DNA from: Aquiflexum balticum DSM 16537
GTDB taxonomy: Bacteria; Bacteroidota; Bacteroidia; Cytophagales; Cyclobacteriaceae
DNA: 64,000 bases
Direction of reading: 5' to 3'
Assembly: GCF_900176595.1 (NCBI RefSeq)
Contig: NZ_LT838813.1
Span: 4,792,001-4,856,000 of the forward strand
In this document: positions 7,302 to 18,144 of the stretch, in pieces
Position numbering within the stretch: the stretch's first letter is position 1
How the letters are laid out: each line of letters begins with the position of its first letter
Notes under the pieces: generated by a model
Databases searched by the model: none
Seen by the model: only the letters and a program-made list of their open reading frames with translations
Told to the model about the DNA's origin: nothing
Made by a program: the position numbers and the translations under genes

Positions 7302-10300
7302 ATGAGAAAACTTTACTCTGTTTCTTTATTCTGGATTGTTTTTATCCTAGCCTACTTCGGTCAGATTAGCAACAACTATGCCGCTCCTATCATCAGAGAT
7401 GTCTATATTTTTTCTGAATGCGAAAAAAGTGCTTCTATGCGGGTCAGGAACGGGGTTGCTCCATATACTTATGTTTGGAGTTTTGGTGGCAATATAATCC
7501 AGACGGATTCCAATTTGGGTGAAAGTGAATTCAGTACCATTGAACAGGCACAGGCAGGCGATTATACACTGGAAGTTTTTGATAGTAACGGAAACACCTA
7601 TTCTGAGATCATCAATTTTAAAGGAAGCACTAATTTTATTCTGAATATACTTTATGAGGAAGATCAGCTTTGCGAAGGTGATTCCTACGGTATAGTTTAC
7701 GGTACCATAGAAAACGGAATTCCTCCATTCACTATCAATTTTTATGATGAGTCAAATACTTTGGTTCAAACAAATATTATCAATAACCGGAATCTGGATC
7801 TCAGTGGTGTACCTGCTGGTAAATATCTTGTAGAGGTGATTGACGCCACTGGTTGTAAAGAATTAACAGATATTGAAATTGAGGAAATTGAGCCTTTGAT
7901 TCTAGCTCCCGCAGATGGTGTGGGAACTTTCCCTGAGACCTGTATTGAAAATGGCGGGATAACCTTTGATGCTACAGGTTTTGAAGGCACAGTACAATTC
8001 CGAATCAGAAGGTCCAACGGCACTTATGTCACCGGATGGATTACCGCACCTGCTGGTGAGATCAGATATAACCAATTGGCTGCTGGAGATTATGTTTTGG
8101 AAATTATAGACAGGTTTAGGTTTGAAGATTGTCCGGCGGAATTGGTTTTTAACATCGGAAATGAAACTTTATTGGAAGTCATTCCTTCTTCTACAGGCGT
8201 AACCTGTTTTGGTGAATCTGATGGTACGATTTCCTTACAGGTAAACAGATTATTTTTAGCTTTTCCCTTCCCTCCTGCAAATATCCTGGTAGATATACTC
8301 AGGCCTGACGGAACAACAGCCGTAAGCGGTCAAAGTATTCCTATCGGAGCAACTACAGGCCAGGGAACATTTACCGGGTTTGGACCCGGACTCCATACTA
8401 TTATAGTCAAACATGGAGGTGGTGATTACCCGGAATGTACATTGACCTACCAAATTAATGTAGTAGCGCCTCCTAGCCCCTTCACGGCTTCCATTACAAC
8501 TACCTCCGAAACTTGCTTTGGCCAAGGAAATGGTACCGCAAGGGTAAACAGGTCAGGCGGATGGGGCGGTCCTTATACCTACCTATGGAGCAATGGTCAT
8601 ACCGGTAGAACAGCATCCAACCTAGCTCCAGGAAATTATTCTGTAACTGTCACGGACAGCGGCGGTTGTTCCATTGTCCTGAACACAACCATTCAAGGCC
8701 CCCTAGGACCTATTGATGGAGACATTGAATTATTGAACGGACTAGGTTGTGCGGGTTCAAATGACGGTTCTGCAAGAGTATTTGATATCTCGGGAGGTTG
8801 GGGTGGCTACACCTATCTTTGGAGTAATGGTGAAACCACTGCTACAGCCTTTAATTTACCTGCGGGAACAAATACTGTGACTGTAAGAGATTCTCAGGGA
8901 TGTGAGGAGGTTTATACTGTTGATGTACCTGTTCCTGACGCCCCTCTTGTCAATTCTACTCCAGTGAATCCTTCTTGTTTTGGAGGTAATGATGGAAGTA
9001 TCCGGGTTGAAATTGCAGATAATATCATCAGTTTTTCCGTGACTGTCAATGGCTTAACCCAATCAGGTAATGACGTACTTTTCACTGATTTGCCGGCAGG
9101 CCAATATGAAGTAAGCATTCTTTATGGTGGAAATTGTAGCATTACTGAATTTGTGGATATTGTTAATCCACCACAGATTACCCTCAACGAAAATAATCTG
9201 GCCATCAATCATCTGCTTTGCGCAGGTGATGGAAATGGTTCAATATCAGGACTGATCGCCAGCGGTGGAACTGGTGTTCTTACTTTCCAATGGCAAAAAG
9301 AAGTGTCGGGAACATTTGAAGATATAGTCGGTCAGACAACTTTGAATCTTTCCAACCTTTCAGGCGGAGTCTATAGAATAATCGTAACCGACGAAAACGG
9401 TTGTACAATTTTTAAAGACTACATAGTCAACGAGCCGGCACCATTGGAAGTTACTCCTCCAATTGTAGTGGATGTGGCCTGTTTTGGAGAATTGACCGGT
9501 TCTGTAAGCTTTACCATTTCAGGAGGCACTGCGCCTTACTCTTATGCTTTGAATGGTGGAGCATTCACCACAACTTCCATCGGCGATGTCACCATCAATG
9601 GATTGGGGGCAGCAACAGATTACTTTGTGGAAATCAGAGATGCCAATGGCTGTGTAGTTCCAAATCTTAATTTTGACGTTACTTCCCTCCCACCAATTAA
9701 TATTACAGATATAGTCATTACACCGGAAACCTGTTTTGGCCAAAGTAATGGCAGCATCAATATTGAAATTTCAGGTGGAACAGGTAATCTGGGTGTAGAA
9801 TGGTATGTAGCAGGTAATTTTTCTACCATCATTTCTACGGATAAAAACCTGATAAATAGAGGTCCAGGACAATACACTGTCAAAGTCTATGATCTTGGAA
9901 ATAATTCTTGTTTCGCACAGCAGACAATTACCATTCCTCCGACACCTGAATTGACATTGGCCTTGGACGGACCTCCTTTGAATGTCTTTTGTTTTGGAGA
10001 TAATACCGGAGCAATCAACATTGCTGTCGACGGTGGAACTGGTGCCTATACATTTGAATGGACAGGACCATCCAGATTTACCTCTTCCCAGAAAAATATC
10101 AATGGTCTGGCAGCTGGTCTATATAATGTAAGGGTTACAGATGAAAATGGATGTTGGAAAGAATTAACCGATATTTTGATCAGTCAGCCACCTAGTGGAA
10201 TCGTCATCAATTTACTCAACCGAATTGAACCCAAATGTCATGATTCTTTGGATGGTAGAATAGAAATTCAGATCGGTGGCGGAAATCCGGGTTATACCAT

Positions 10301-13300
10301 TGCTTGGGAAATAGAAGCCAGTCCGAGTGTATTTATTCCAATTTCTGGAACTACACAAACCCTTTCAAATATCGGTGCAGGCATTTACAAAGTAATAGTT
10401 ACGGATTCCAATGGCTGTTCCAATGAAAGGATCATAGACCTTACCGCCCCTGCCCCAATCCAGGTTTCTTTGATCAGCAAAGATGATGTCTCCTGTTTTG
10501 GAAGAAATGACGGTAGAATTACTATCAACGTTACAGGTGGAACAGGAATCTATTTCTTCAATTGGGACCATGGTTTTATAAATCAGAACCCGTCCAACTT
10601 AGCAGCTGGCTTATACAGTGTTACCGTAAGAGATGCCAATGGATGTGAAACCAGACTGGAAAACATCGAAATCATCCAACCTGATCCATTGGCTATCAAC
10701 TTAGTGGAAATCATTGAGCCTTCCTGTAATTATGATGACGCATCAATTGAAGTTGAATTTGTAGGTTGGATCCCTGGATTAAGTTACAGCAGATGGATTG
10801 ATCAAGCTACAAATACCGTCATCGCTGAAAATCAAAATATTGTCACTAACCTTACTCCTGGATTTTATAGGGTAGAATACAGCTTATCAGGAGCATGTAT
10901 GGTCTCCCAAACCTATAGTGTTCCAGGTCCTCAAAGCCCGCTTAAATTATTTACCAGTCCACAAGACGCCACCTGCGTAGGCCAAACTGGTATCCTGTTC
11001 CTTTCAGCCTCCGGCGGTGTCCCTAGTTATACTTACTATATACGGGTAGGAGGTATTTGGGAAATTGTCACCAACTCCATTCTTTCAGGATTGGCCGTGG
11101 GCGATTATGATGTGAGGGTTACCGATTCTGCAGGATGTGAAGACTTTTCAACCATAACCATTGATCAGCCCAATCCTCCGATTTTTGATGCTGAGGTAGA
11201 AAAGGATGTATCCTGCTTTGGGGGAAGTGATGGTGCCATCCGGTTCGATCTTTATGGAGACACATCGGGAATAACCTATCAATGGTACAGGAGGACTTCT
11301 GTAGGAGGAAAAGTGCCAATTAATGAAACCAGCTTAGGAGGACTGATTGCCGGCACATATTACATAGAAATCACTTATGCAGGTATTTGTACCATAGAAT
11401 CGCCTGACTATGTCATCAACCAACCTGCTCAGACTGTACCTACACCAACAGTAATCCAACCTGTATGTATTGATGATTTTGGTTCATTTACTTTGGAAGT
11501 TGCCGGGGGTTCGCCAGGAAAAAATATATTGGTTACCTCTTCCAATGGATATTCCAAATCATTTATAAATGAAGATACAGGAACCTTTGTATTTGATGAA
11601 TTATTGGCAGGGGATTACAACTGGACCGTAGAAAATCAAACCTGTCCAGAAATTACAGGAACCTTTACCATCATACCAATTACAAAACCTCAATTTAATG
11701 TCACTTCTCAGGATATTTCATGTTTTGGAGAAAACGACGGTATCATTGAAATCATCAGCCCAATTGTACAGGGAGGCAGGACATTTACGGTGTATATCAA
11801 TGGTGTCAGCCAAGGTAATCAAACCTCATTCTTCAATGTTGCTCCGGGAAATTATCAAATCAGGATTGTAGACAATCTCGGATGTCCATCTGATCCAATG
11901 ATGGTTACCTTGACACAACCTGATCGACCTCTTGAAATCACGAACCTTTCGATCTCAGACGTGAACTGTTTTGGAGGAAATAACGGTGCGATTCAATTTG
12001 AGATTTTAGGTGGCAGACCTCAATATAGAGCAGTACTGACACCTACTTCAGGTTCTCCTTTGAATTTACCAAACCTCAATGAAGCTACCTCATACAATTT
12101 CTCAGGTCTGGTGCAGGGGGCTTATACTTTGGAAATTTGGGATTTGAACGATCAATGTCAAATCAGCACAGTGGTCAATATCACCCAACCTGCAGCCCTA
12201 GACCTGACAGTAGATGCAGGATTAATTCTTTGCGAAGGCGGAACAACTACCATTGAATTGACCCCAATAGGCGGAACTCAGCCATATACTTATATATGGG
12301 AGAAATTCAATACAGGATCAAGTACTTGGGAAACGCTTCCTACGGATACCAAAAGACTGAGCAATGTAGAAGCTGGACAGTATAGATATACCGTTTCTGA
12401 ACAGAATAATTGCAATACCATTACAGATGTTATTACCATTGCAGACGGTTCTGTTGTAGCCTTGTCATTTGTTGCAGACGATATTCTTTGCTATGGGGAA
12501 TCAGCCTTGGTGACCCTTCAGGCAACTTCTGCTGGCTCAACCAATTTTACCTATTTTGTAAATGGAAGCCAGATTTTTGGCAATCAATTCCAGGCCAAAG
12601 CAGGAAGCTATCTTGTCTATGCAGTTGACAATGTAAAAGGATGTATCTCAGGGGATGTGATCATTAATATGGCCCAACCTGCTGCTCCATTGAGTCTAAA
12701 GGATTATATCTCCGTAGATTTGAGTTGTTTTGAATCCGGTGATGGCAGTATTTCACTTTCATTGACCGGCGGCACTGCTCCCTATACCATCACTTTCCAA
12801 GGCAATACTTATAATGCCAATGAGGATGAATTGGTGACTTTCACAGGTCTAAATGCCAATTTCGCTTATAATTTTGCTGCTGTTGATGCAAATGGTTGTT
12901 CGGTAAATATACCACCCAAAACTCTGGGTCAACCGCTTCCCCTTCAGACCAATGCAAACTTCACCCCTATTCTATGCTTTGGCGGTACGTCTGAAATCAA
13001 CTTACAAATCACAGGCGGAACAAAACCATATTCAATTTCATGGGCGTATTCAGCAGATGGAGTAACCTTTAATCCTATTGCAGGATCAGATGATAAAACT
13101 ACGCTTTCCGGCCTGGCTGCTGGTTTTTACACCTATACAGTATCTGATGGAGGCTGTGCTGATATTTCAGAAACTCTGACCATCAATCAGCCAAACGAGG
13201 TTTTATTGGTTGGCCTGCCTACAGATGTGTCCTGTTTTGGAGGAACCGACGGAACGGTTACGTTTACTCCTTCAGGAGGTGCATTTACCAACTACAGAAT

Positions 13301-16300
13301 TTTCTTTAATGGTGCTGAAATAGCTGGAAATACAGTAAGTAACCTACCTGCAGGAACGTACAATGCATTTGCTTTAAGCGGTACATGTAGATCAGAAACC
13401 ATTCAGATTGTGGTAGAACAACCTGCGGAGCCTCTGAGTGCAACAGTAGAGTTTATGGAAGAAGTTTTGTGTACAGATGATCTATCCGATATTGAATTAC
13501 AGATTACCGGTGGAAACGGTGGCTATTTGGCCTATTTGAATTCCGTCGAATATACGGTTGACCCCAATGGTCTGATCATTTTTGACGATGTGGTTCCGGG
13601 TACTTATGCAATCCGGGTAGTTGACAGCAAAGGATGCGAATGGACCAGAACCATCACCATCCTTAATCCAACTCCAATCGAAATTTTCAATGAAGAAATA
13701 ATTAATGTCAGCTGTTTTGAAGGCTCCGATGGAGAAATAAAAGTCAATGTTACAGGTGGTACAGGTAATTATACTTACCAATGGTTGAATTCTTCCAATC
13801 AGCTTGTAGGTACAAATAAAAACCTTTCCGGAGTCCCCGCAGGAATCTATACCCTCAATGTTTGGGATGAAAACAGCTGTGAAGCAACAATGGATTTTGA
13901 GATATTGGATACTACCCCTGTGGATTTCACTTACAGCTTTACTGACGTCACCTGCTTTGGGGCCCAGAATGGCAGTATCACTGTAATAGGAAATGGCGGA
14001 AATCCTGGGTATACACTCATCATAGACGGGATACAGTATCCTAATCTCACCGTGGCTGGTTTAAGACCCAATACCTACATGGTTTATATCATGGATTCCA
14101 ATGGTTGTATTTCACCTGTCAAAGAAGTCGTGATCAGTCAACCTACGCCGTTGAATTTAGCCATATCCACTACCAACGTCAGTTGTTATGCCGCAGGAAA
14201 CGGTCAGGCAACAGTAGTAGTGACAGGCGGTACTGCTCCCTATTCCATCAGATGGTCAGATGGCAATACTTCAGCGGACAGGGTTGGATTGGCACCGGGC
14301 AACTATGAAGTAGTGGTCACAGATGCCAATGGTTGTATCATTAGAAACAATGTGATCATCACCCAACCTGATCCTATTTTGATAGTAGATAACGTTAATC
14401 CTGTCTCCTGTTTTGGTGGCAGTGATGGCTCTATCCTGTTGGATATCAGTGGTGGTAATGGAGACTTTTCTGTCATTTGGACCAATAAAGCTACCAGTGA
14501 GCAGGTTGGAACAGGACTTATTGCAAATAATCTGATTGCCGGAGTGTACAGAGCAACAATCACAGATAAATTGGGATGCGAGCTTTTCAGGGAATTTGTG
14601 GTGACCCAACCAGCTGAACCTTTGACACTCACCCCTATCATTTCCAATGTGAGATGTGCATTTGAAGGAAACGGAAGTATTGATCTTATAGTAACAGGTG
14701 GTACAGCTCCCTATACCTATTCATGGTCTTCAGGAGAAACCGTAAGAAACATCAATGGCAAATCCGGCGGAACTTATACCGTCAACGTGACAGACAGCAA
14801 AGGTTGTATGATCATGGAGACTTTTGAGATCACTGAGCCTCAACCGCTTTTGGTAGAAGTAGAAAACTTAGATAATGTTTCCTGTAAATTCGGAAATGAC
14901 GGAAGTATAAAATTGAATGTTTCCGGAGGCACAGGAGCATTTACGATCCAATGGAGCAATGGCATGACAGGACCGGAAATCAGTGGTTTGAGAGCAGGAG
15001 AATATACTGTTTTCATCATTGATGAAAACTCTTGTTTCGAAAGCATTGCCTATACCATTACCGAACCCGCAGAAGCATTGACGGTATCCGGAATTTCATC
15101 AGTAGAACTTTGCCTGTTTACCGATGTTCCTGAATTGATTATTGATGTGAAAGGCGGTACTGCACCTTACACCTACCTCTGGTCAAACGGTGCAACTACA
15201 AAAGACCTGTTAAACATTGCTCCAGGTTCCTATACCGTGGTTGTAACTGATGCCAATAACTGTATTGCTGAAGGCACTTTTGTTGTTCCTCCTCCTACTT
15301 CGCCTCTACAGATTGAAATGAATGGCAAATTCGCTATCTGTACCAATGGTGAAAGAGGCGAAGCAAGCGCAACAGTAACCGGAGGAGTAGCACCATATAG
15401 ATATAGATGGTCAAATGGTGCAACTACCTCTGCCATAACAGATCTATTACCTGGAACTTATTCGCTGACAGTGACAGATGCAAACGGCTGTACCATTACT
15501 GATGAGATCGAAATTGCACCTCCGCTTAACCTTAGAATCAGTTTATTGGAAATCAATGCTGTTTCCTGCTTTGGTGGAAATAATGGCACAATAGAAATTG
15601 GTATCACAGGCGGAAGGGCTCCTTTCAAAATCAATTGGAGCCATGGCTTACAGGATCAGACTTTTGCTTCCGGTCTCGTGGCAGGTGTGTACACGGTTAC
15701 AGTAGAAGATGATCTGGGATGTATTACCACTGCGGCTTACAATATTCAGGAACCTGAAATTTTAGATCTCAGAGGTACAGTTCAGGATAGTAAGTGTGCG
15801 GGAGATAATCAAGGAATTATTACCCTTAATGTATCCGGCGGTACAGCTCCTTACACTTATAGATGGTCCCATGGTGCCAACAACCGGGTATTGAGAAATC
15901 TTGCTCCGGGAACCTATAGTGTAGTGGTCACCGACCGTGCGGGCTGTTCTACCGGAAATACCTATATCGTCTCTGAACCGGATCCTTTGGTTATTGAAAG
16001 CAGCCATTCTGAAGATCTTTTATGTTTCGGTGATCAAAATGGATTTATCAATATCAACATCACCGGAGGAATTCAGCCTTATAGAATTACATGGGCTGAT
16101 AATAATCAGTTGGAAACACTTAATAGGTCCAACCTATCCGCCGGTAGCTACACCGTACAGGTCACTGATGACAATGGATGTATTCAGATCAAAACTTTTG
16201 AGATAAAACAGCCTGAACAATTGGAGGCAAGAATGTTTACAAGATTTGATGTCAACTGCGAAACCAGGGAATTGACAGGAGTGGCCTGGGTAACTGTGAA

Positions 16301-16994
16301 GGGTGGAACGGAAGAATACGATATTACTTGGAACAATGGTGCAAGAGGTGTATCTGAAACCACTTTCTATGAAGATGGAGAGATCAGTGCAACCATCATT
16401 GATGCAAACGGCTGCTTGGTAGAGGTTTCAAAAATTGTGGAAATGCCAGTAGCATTCACAGACGCTGACTTCACCTATACAGTGATATCAATAGGTATTC
16501 AGGGAGAAATACTTGTAAATGACCCTGTTCAATTCAATGATCAGACTTTGGGAGAAGTAATAACCTGGGAATGGGATTTTGGAGATGGCACTAAGAGTAA
16601 CGAACAGAACCCTGTTCATACCTATACCAAGCCCGGTATTTACACCATTTCACTGATGACTTTTGATGCATTGGGCTGCGTATCTCAAACAGAAATGGTA
16701 GTTGAAGTAGTCGCGTCTTATAGGATTTTGGTTCCCAATGCCTTCACACCAAATGGAGATGGCCTCAATGATACTTTTATGGCTAAAATGAGGGGAATTG
16801 AAGATTTTGAGATGCATATTTTCAACAAATGGGGTGAATTGATCCATTCGATTTATAGCCAGGAAGATGCAGGATGGGACGGTAGACTTAAAGGGAAAAT
16901 CAGTCCAAATGGAAATTATGTTTATAAAATAATATTTAAAGCAGTAGACGGAGAAAAGGGAAGTAAAACAGGGGTATTCACTTTGGTATTGTAA
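7302..16994 (+). CDS. Giant SprB-repeat adhesin with PKD and type-B T9SS C-terminal domain
   Basis: The product is 3230 residues from the ATG at 7302. A GTG at 7245 would add 19 residues ahead of a good signal peptide, so 7302 is preferred. After the signal peptide (to about residue 29) come roughly 37 divergent repeats of about 80-90 residues. Each is built like CFGGNDGSI ... GGTAPYTYLWSNG ... LPAGTYTVTVTDANGC, with a cysteine near each end that could form a disulfide. Near residue 3085 there is a PKD domain (WEWDFGDGT ... NPVHTY). From 3144 to the end lies the gliding-motility/type-B sorting domain (VPNAFTPNGDGLNDTF ... YVYKIIFK). It is expected to be secreted through type IX and displayed or released as an adhesin, like SprB. 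The PorP/SprF gene follows 115 bases later. Repeats are diverged rather than identical, so recent expansion is not evident. Confidence 0.93.
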   Translation: MRKLYSVSLFWIVFILAYFGQISNNYAAPIIRDVYIFSECEKSASMRVRNGVAPYTYVWSFGGNIIQTDSNLGESEFSTIEQAQAGDYTLEVFDSNGNTYSEIINFKGSTNFILNILYEEDQLCEGDSYGIVYGTIENGIPPFTINFYDESNTLVQTNIINNRNLDLSGVPAGKYLVEVIDATGCKELTDIEIEEIEPLILAPADGVGTFPETCIENGGITFDATGFEGTVQFRIRRSNGTYVTGWITAPAGEIRYNQLAAGDYVLEIIDRFRFEDCPAELVFNIGNETLLEVIPSSTGVTCFGESDGTISLQVNRLFLAFPFPPANILVDILRPDGTTAVSGQSIPIGATTGQGTFTGFGPGLHTIIVKHGGGDYPECTLTYQINVVAPPSPFTASITTTSETCFGQGNGTARVNRSGGWGGPYTYLWSNGHTGRTASNLAPGNYSVTVTDSGGCSIVLNTTIQGPLGPIDGDIELLNGLGCAGSNDGSARVFDISGGWGGYTYLWSNGETTATAFNLPAGTNTVTVRDSQGCEEVYTVDVPVPDAPLVNSTPVNPSCFGGNDGSIRVEIADNIISFSVTVNGLTQSGNDVLFTDLPAGQYEVSILYGGNCSITEFVDIVNPPQITLNENNLAINHLLCAGDGNGSISGLIASGGTGVLTFQWQKEVSGTFEDIVGQTTLNLSNLSGGVYRIIVTDENGCTIFKDYIVNEPAPLEVTPPIVVDVACFGELTGSVSFTISGGTAPYSYALNGGAFTTTSIGDVTINGLGAATDYFVEIRDANGCVVPNLNFDVTSLPPINITDIVITPETCFGQSNGSINIEISGGTGNLGVEWYVAGNFSTIISTDKNLINRGPGQYTVKVYDLGNNSCFAQQTITIPPTPELTLALDGPPLNVFCFGDNTGAINIAVDGGTGAYTFEWTGPSRFTSSQKNINGLAAGLYNVRVTDENGCWKELTDILISQPPSGIVINLLNRIEPKCHDSLDGRIEIQIGGGNPGYTIAWEIEASPSVFIPISGTTQTLSNIGAGIYKVIVTDSNGCSNERIIDLTAPAPIQVSLISKDDVSCFGRNDGRITINVTGGTGIYFFNWDHGFINQNPSNLAAGLYSVTVRDANGCETRLENIEIIQPDPLAINLVEIIEPSCNYDDASIEVEFVGWIPGLSYSRWIDQATNTVIAENQNIVTNLTPGFYRVEYSLSGACMVSQTYSVPGPQSPLKLFTSPQDATCVGQTGILFLSASGGVPSYTYYIRVGGIWEIVTNSILSGLAVGDYDVRVTDSAGCEDFSTITIDQPNPPIFDAEVEKDVSCFGGSDGAIRFDLYGDTSGITYQWYRRTSVGGKVPINETSLGGLIAGTYYIEITYAGICTIESPDYVINQPAQTVPTPTVIQPVCIDDFGSFTLEVAGGSPGKNILVTSSNGYSKSFINEDTGTFVFDELLAGDYNWTVENQTCPEITGTFTIIPITKPQFNVTSQDISCFGENDGIIEIISPIVQGGRTFTVYINGVSQGNQTSFFNVAPGNYQIRIVDNLGCPSDPMMVTLTQPDRPLEITNLSISDVNCFGGNNGAIQFEILGGRPQYRAVLTPTSGSPLNLPNLNEATSYNFSGLVQGAYTLEIWDLNDQCQISTVVNITQPAALDLTVDAGLILCEGGTTTIELTPIGGTQPYTYIWEKFNTGSSTWETLPTDTKRLSNVEAGQYRYTVSEQNNCNTITDVITIADGSVVALSFVADDILCYGESALVTLQATSAGSTNFTYFVNGSQIFGNQFQAKAGSYLVYAVDNVKGCISGDVIINMAQPAAPLSLKDYISVDLSCFESGDGSISLSLTGGTAPYTITFQGNTYNANEDELVTFTGLNANFAYNFAAVDANGCSVNIPPKTLGQPLPLQTNANFTPILCFGGTSEINLQITGGTKPYSISWAYSADGVTFNPIAGSDDKTTLSGLAAGFYTYTVSDGGCADISETLTINQPNEVLLVGLPTDVSCFGGTDGTVTFTPSGGAFTNYRIFFNGAEIAGNTVSNLPAGTYNAFALSGTCRSETIQIVVEQPAEPLSATVEFMEEVLCTDDLSDIELQITGGNGGYLAYLNSVEYTVDPNGLIIFDDVVPGTYAIRVVDSKGCEWTRTITILNPTPIEIFNEEIINVSCFEGSDGEIKVNVTGGTGNYTYQWLNSSNQLVGTNKNLSGVPAGIYTLNVWDENSCEATMDFEILDTTPVDFTYSFTDVTCFGAQNGSITVIGNGGNPGYTLIIDGIQYPNLTVAGLRPNTYMVYIMDSNGCISPVKEVVISQPTPLNLAISTTNVSCYAAGNGQATVVVTGGTAPYSIRWSDGNTSADRVGLAPGNYEVVVTDANGCIIRNNVIITQPDPILIVDNVNPVSCFGGSDGSILLDISGGNGDFSVIWTNKATSEQVGTGLIANNLIAGVYRATITDKLGCELFREFVVTQPAEPLTLTPIISNVRCAFEGNGSIDLIVTGGTAPYTYSWSSGETVRNINGKSGGTYTVNVTDSKGCMIMETFEITEPQPLLVEVENLDNVSCKFGNDGSIKLNVSGGTGAFTIQWSNGMTGPEISGLRAGEYTVFIIDENSCFESIAYTITEPAEALTVSGISSVELCLFTDVPELIIDVKGGTAPYTYLWSNGATTKDLLNIAPGSYTVVVTDANNCIAEGTFVVPPPTSPLQIEMNGKFAICTNGERGEASATVTGGVAPYRYRWSNGATTSAITDLLPGTYSLTVTDANGCTITDEIEIAPPLNLRISLLEINAVSCFGGNNGTIEIGITGGRAPFKINWSHGLQDQTFASGLVAGVYTVTVEDDLGCITTAAYNIQEPEILDLRGTVQDSKCAGDNQGIITLNVSGGTAPYTYRWSHGANNRVLRNLAPGTYSVVVTDRAGCSTGNTYIVSEPDPLVIESSHSEDLLCFGDQNGFININITGGIQPYRITWADNNQLETLNRSNLSAGSYTVQVTDDNGCIQIKTFEIKQPEQLEARMFTRFDVNCETRELTGVAWVTVKGGTEEYDITWNNGARGVSETTFYEDGEISATIIDANGCLVEVSKIVEMPVAFTDADFTYTVISIGIQGEILVNDPVQFNDQTLGEVITWEWDFGDGTKSNEQNPVHTYTKPGIYTISLMTFDALGCVSQTEMVVEVVASYRILVPNAFTPNGDGLNDTFMAKMRGIEDFEMHIFNKWGELIHSIYSQEDAGWDGRLKGKISPNGNYVYKIIFKAVDGEKGSKTGVFTLVL

Positions 16995-17109
16995 ATATCA
17001 TAACCCTGTTTTAAAACTCCTCCAATAAGTTAATAATCAGTAGCACACCCAATGAATATACAGTGAATTTTATTGAAAAATCGGTCGGTAATTACTCTTC
17101 AATCGTCTT

Positions 17110-18135
17110 ATGAAAAAGATTCTAATTTTTGTACTATCAATGATCATCTTAAGTGCTGTACATGCTCAGGATGTTCAGTTCTCCCAGTTTTATGCTGCAC
17201 CGTTGTTTTTGAATCCAGCATTTACGGGAGCATCAGAACTCACCAGAGTTGGGGTTAACTATAGAAATCAATGGCCTGGACTGGATCACTCGTTCAATTC
17301 ATATTCTGCTTACATTGACCATTATATGTTTGATATCAATAGCGGCATAGGTTTGATTTTTAATGGAAATAGGGAAAGTCAGGCCAGGTTAAGCACCAAC
17401 GAAGTTGGACTGACCTATTCTTACAGATTGAAGTTGGGATTCGAATCTTTTTTAAGATTTGGCGGTCAGGCCAGTTATATTTCCAGAGATGCTTATTTTG
17501 GCGATCTGGTATATGGCTCCCAATTGGATATACAAAAAGGTGGGATTGATGATTTCAGTGGCGAGTTTTTTCCAGATGACTACCGGCATAGATTTGCTGA
17601 TTTCAACTTCGGAATGCTTTTTCATACCCAAACATTCTGGTTAGGGGTTTCCGGGCATCACTTATCCGAGCCTAACACATCTTTTGTGGACGGGAATATC
17701 AGTAAATTGCCCATGAAACTATCTGCTCATGGCGGGTTGAAAATTGATTTGGGTGAAGGTTTCATCAATAACTATTATAGCAATAGCAGACAGGAAAGAT
17801 CGGTAATGCTTGCATTTAATTACAAGCATCAGGATCCTTTCAACCAACTTGATGTAGGTGCCCAATTTTTCCTTCAACCCCTTGTTTTGGGAGTTTGGTA
17901 TAGAGGGTTCCCGGTTAAATACGCCCTTCCAAATCATGAATCAATCATTGGACTGGTTGGACTTACTTTGGAAAGTGGATTGGATATTGGCTATAGTTTT
18001 GATTTTACTACTTCAAAAATGGCTTTGGCCAATTCGGGCGGGGCACATGAAATTTCCATCCGGTACTCTTTCCTTTTCGGAGATCCAAACCAAAGAAACA
18101 GAAGAAGTACCATTATCCCCTGTTTTAGGTTTTAA
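17110..18135 (+). CDS. PorP/SprF family type IX secretion membrane protein
   Basis: The 341-residue protein has a signal peptide ending at AHAQ-like HAQ (residue 20), then QFSQFYAAPLFLNPAFTGA, the family hallmark at the start of the barrel. Alternating beta strands and an aromatic C-terminus (CFRF) fit an outer-membrane beta barrel. In Flavobacterium johnsoniae, SprF is encoded next to SprB and is needed for its export. The position directly behind the giant adhesin suggests the same dedicated role here. The two genes probably form one operon. Confidence 0.93.
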   Translation: MKKILIFVLSMIILSAVHAQDVQFSQFYAAPLFLNPAFTGASELTRVGVNYRNQWPGLDHSFNSYSAYIDHYMFDINSGIGLIFNGNRESQARLSTNEVGLTYSYRLKLGFESFLRFGGQASYISRDAYFGDLVYGSQLDIQKGGIDDFSGEFFPDDYRHRFADFNFGMLFHTQTFWLGVSGHHLSEPNTSFVDGNISKLPMKLSAHGGLKIDLGEGFINNYYSNSRQERSVMLAFNYKHQDPFNQLDVGAQFFLQPLVLGVWYRGFPVKYALPNHESIIGLVGLTLESGLDIGYSFDFTTSKMALANSGGAHEISIRYSFLFGDPNQRNRRSTIIPCFRF

Positions 18136-18144
18136 CAGACCAAA

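Noticed and set aside
7766-16847. Many antisense and alternate frames of 60-115 codons within the adhesin gene
   Set aside because: They follow the periodic repeat composition of the sense frame and show no domains; shadows of the real gene.
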